DNA of 64,000 nucleotides. It comes from Rhodoferax koreense. Its GTDB lineage: Bacteria; Pseudomonadota; Gammaproteobacteria; Burkholderiales; Burkholderiaceae_C. A model generated the notes under the pieces. It was not told where the DNA came from and ran no database searches. It saw nothing but the letters and a program-made list of their open reading frames with translations. The stretch covers positions 4,898,001 to 4,962,000 of the forward strand of contig NZ_CP019236.1 of the NCBI RefSeq assembly GCF_001955695.1. Reading direction: 5' to 3'. Positions 63,287 to 64,000 of this stretch are shown here, one piece after another. Position 1 is the first letter of the stretch; every line of letters starts with the position of its first letter. The translations under genes were made by a program, and so were the position numbers.

Positions 63287-64000
63287 ATGGCCTCCACTTC
63301 CACCGCTGCAGCCATCCTGGTCGTCGACGACGAGCCGGACCTGCGCACGCTCTACGAACTCACGCTACTGCGCGAAGGCTACCGCATCGATACCGCGGCC
63401 GACCTGCACGAGGCGCGCCAGTTGCTGCAGGAAAAGCGCTTCGACGCGGTGATCACCGACATGCGGCTGCCCGACGGCCTGGGCCTGGAACTGCTGCTGA
63501 ACCTGAAGGCGCAGCAGCGGTCCGAGCGCTGCATCGTGATGACGGCCTATGGCTCGGCCGAGAACGCCGTGGAAGCCTTGAAGGCCGGTGCCTTCGATTA
63601 CCTGACGAAACCCGTGGACCTGAAGCAGTTCCGCGCCGTGGTGGCTTCTGCGCTGGTGGGCGCCGCCACCGCGCCCGCGGCCTTGTCCGGCGCATCCACG
63701 CAGGCCCCGCTCGCGCCAGCCGCCCCGGCGCCCAGGCCTGAAGCCGCCACGCCCCGCTCTGCCGCCGGCCACCACGCATTGCAGAAGCTCGTGGGCGACT
63801 CCGACGCGATGCTGGCGGTGAAGCAACGCATCACCAAGGTCGCACGCAGCATGGCGCCGGTGCTGGTGCGCGGCGAGTCCGGCACCGGCAAGGAACTGGT
63901 GGCCCAGGCCCTGCACGCCAACAGCCACCGCGCCATGGGCCCGCTGGTGGCGGTCAACTGCAGCGCCATCCCCGAAGCGCTGCTGGAGGCCGAGTTCTTC
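63287..64000 (+). CDS. pilR: Sigma-54 response regulator PilR (3' part outside window)
   Basis: The first 238 residues are visible, starting at ATG 63287 with AAAAGGG just upstream. Receiver domain about 8-125 with D58 (VITDMRLPDGLG) and K in FDYLTKPVDLKQF. An alanine/proline-rich linker leads to the AAA+ domain, whose Walker A is GESGTGKE, followed by LVAVNCSAIPEALLEAEFF where the window ends. The sigma-54 loop and DNA-binding domain lie beyond the edge. Regulator partner of the preceding PilS. Confidence 0.92.
   Translation, partial: MASTSTAAAILVVDDEPDLRTLYELTLLREGYRIDTAADLHEARQLLQEKRFDAVITDMRLPDGLGLELLLNLKAQQRSERCIVMTAYGSAENAVEALKAGAFDYLTKPVDLKQFRAVVASALVGAATAPAALSGASTQAPLAPAAPAPRPEAATPRSAAGHHALQKLVGDSDAMLAVKQRITKVARSMAPVLVRGESGTGKELVAQALHANSHRAMGPLVAVNCSAIPEALLEAEFF

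Overview
The window is high-G+C DNA with strongly G/C-ending codons, very tight operons (many ATGA stop/start overlaps) and a gene set typical of Burkholderiales. The pointers are an OmpC-type porin, many Bug/TTT-type periplasmic receptors, a DUF3348/DUF802/DUF2894 block, the glrK-qseG-glrR order, ffh divergent from a ccsA-like gene, pilS/pilR, and the dispersed GGGCTGAGCCTGTCGAAG repeat common in Comamonadaceae. My best guess is a Comamonadaceae member (Variovorax/Acidovorax-like); this is inference from gene content. No rRNA, tRNA, CRISPR array or insertion sequence was seen.

Positions 1-20 kb are catabolic. A truncated porin is followed by an M20 peptidase with a divergent LysR gene, a Crp/Fnr regulator, a PLP enzyme, and a HutC-type GntR regulator divergent from a lyase/receptor/fumarase operon across a clear operator (6074-6123). 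A long leftward operon (20197 down to 10003) encodes an amidohydrolase, an extradiol-type dioxygenase, a FAH-family hydrolase and an MhpA-like hydroxylase, then four Bug receptors, a GlcG/HbpS protein and an FMN 2-hydroxyacid dehydrogenase. It looks like an aromatic-acid pathway, with a divergent LysR gene at 20305.

Positions 21-31.6 kb hold a sugar-acid operon: enolase-superfamily dehydratase, gluconate 5-dehydrogenase-like SDR, FAH-like hydratase, L-idonate-5-dehydrogenase-like enzyme, 2-hydroxyacid dehydrogenase, a complete ABC sugar importer and a FadR-type GntR regulator with recurring candidate operators. Next come an Nramp-like transporter with a divergent phosphoketolase-acetate kinase pair.

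Positions 37-41.2 kb hold the most novel-looking block, a translationally coupled four-gene operon (DUF3348, DUF802, MotB/OmpA-like, DUF2894). Two of its products resemble the MotA/MotB (ZorA/ZorB) stator pair: a four-helix membrane protein with a ~500-residue tail, and a one-helix OmpA-domain partner that keeps the stator aspartate. No Zorya effector genes are present.

Positions 41.4-52 kb carry an esterase, a sigma-54 activator without sensor domain, miaB, the GlrK/QseG/GlrR envelope-stress system and opgH. Between glrR and opgH lie two TGTC-N10-GACA sites, two IHF-consensus sites and a -24/-12 sigma-54 promoter, so GlrR probably controls osmoregulated periplasmic glucan synthesis. GlrR itself has GAFTDA in place of GAFTGA.

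Positions 52-58.8 kb encode a giant lipoprotein with every active-site residue of galactose oxidase, fused to PA14, discoidin, Ig/PKD, beta-propeller and di-heme cytochrome modules. It carries a one-base frameshift and is coupled to a mono-heme cytochrome c and a SCO copper chaperone. The window ends with ffh, a CcsA-like protein, a small CxxC protein, pilS and a truncated pilR.
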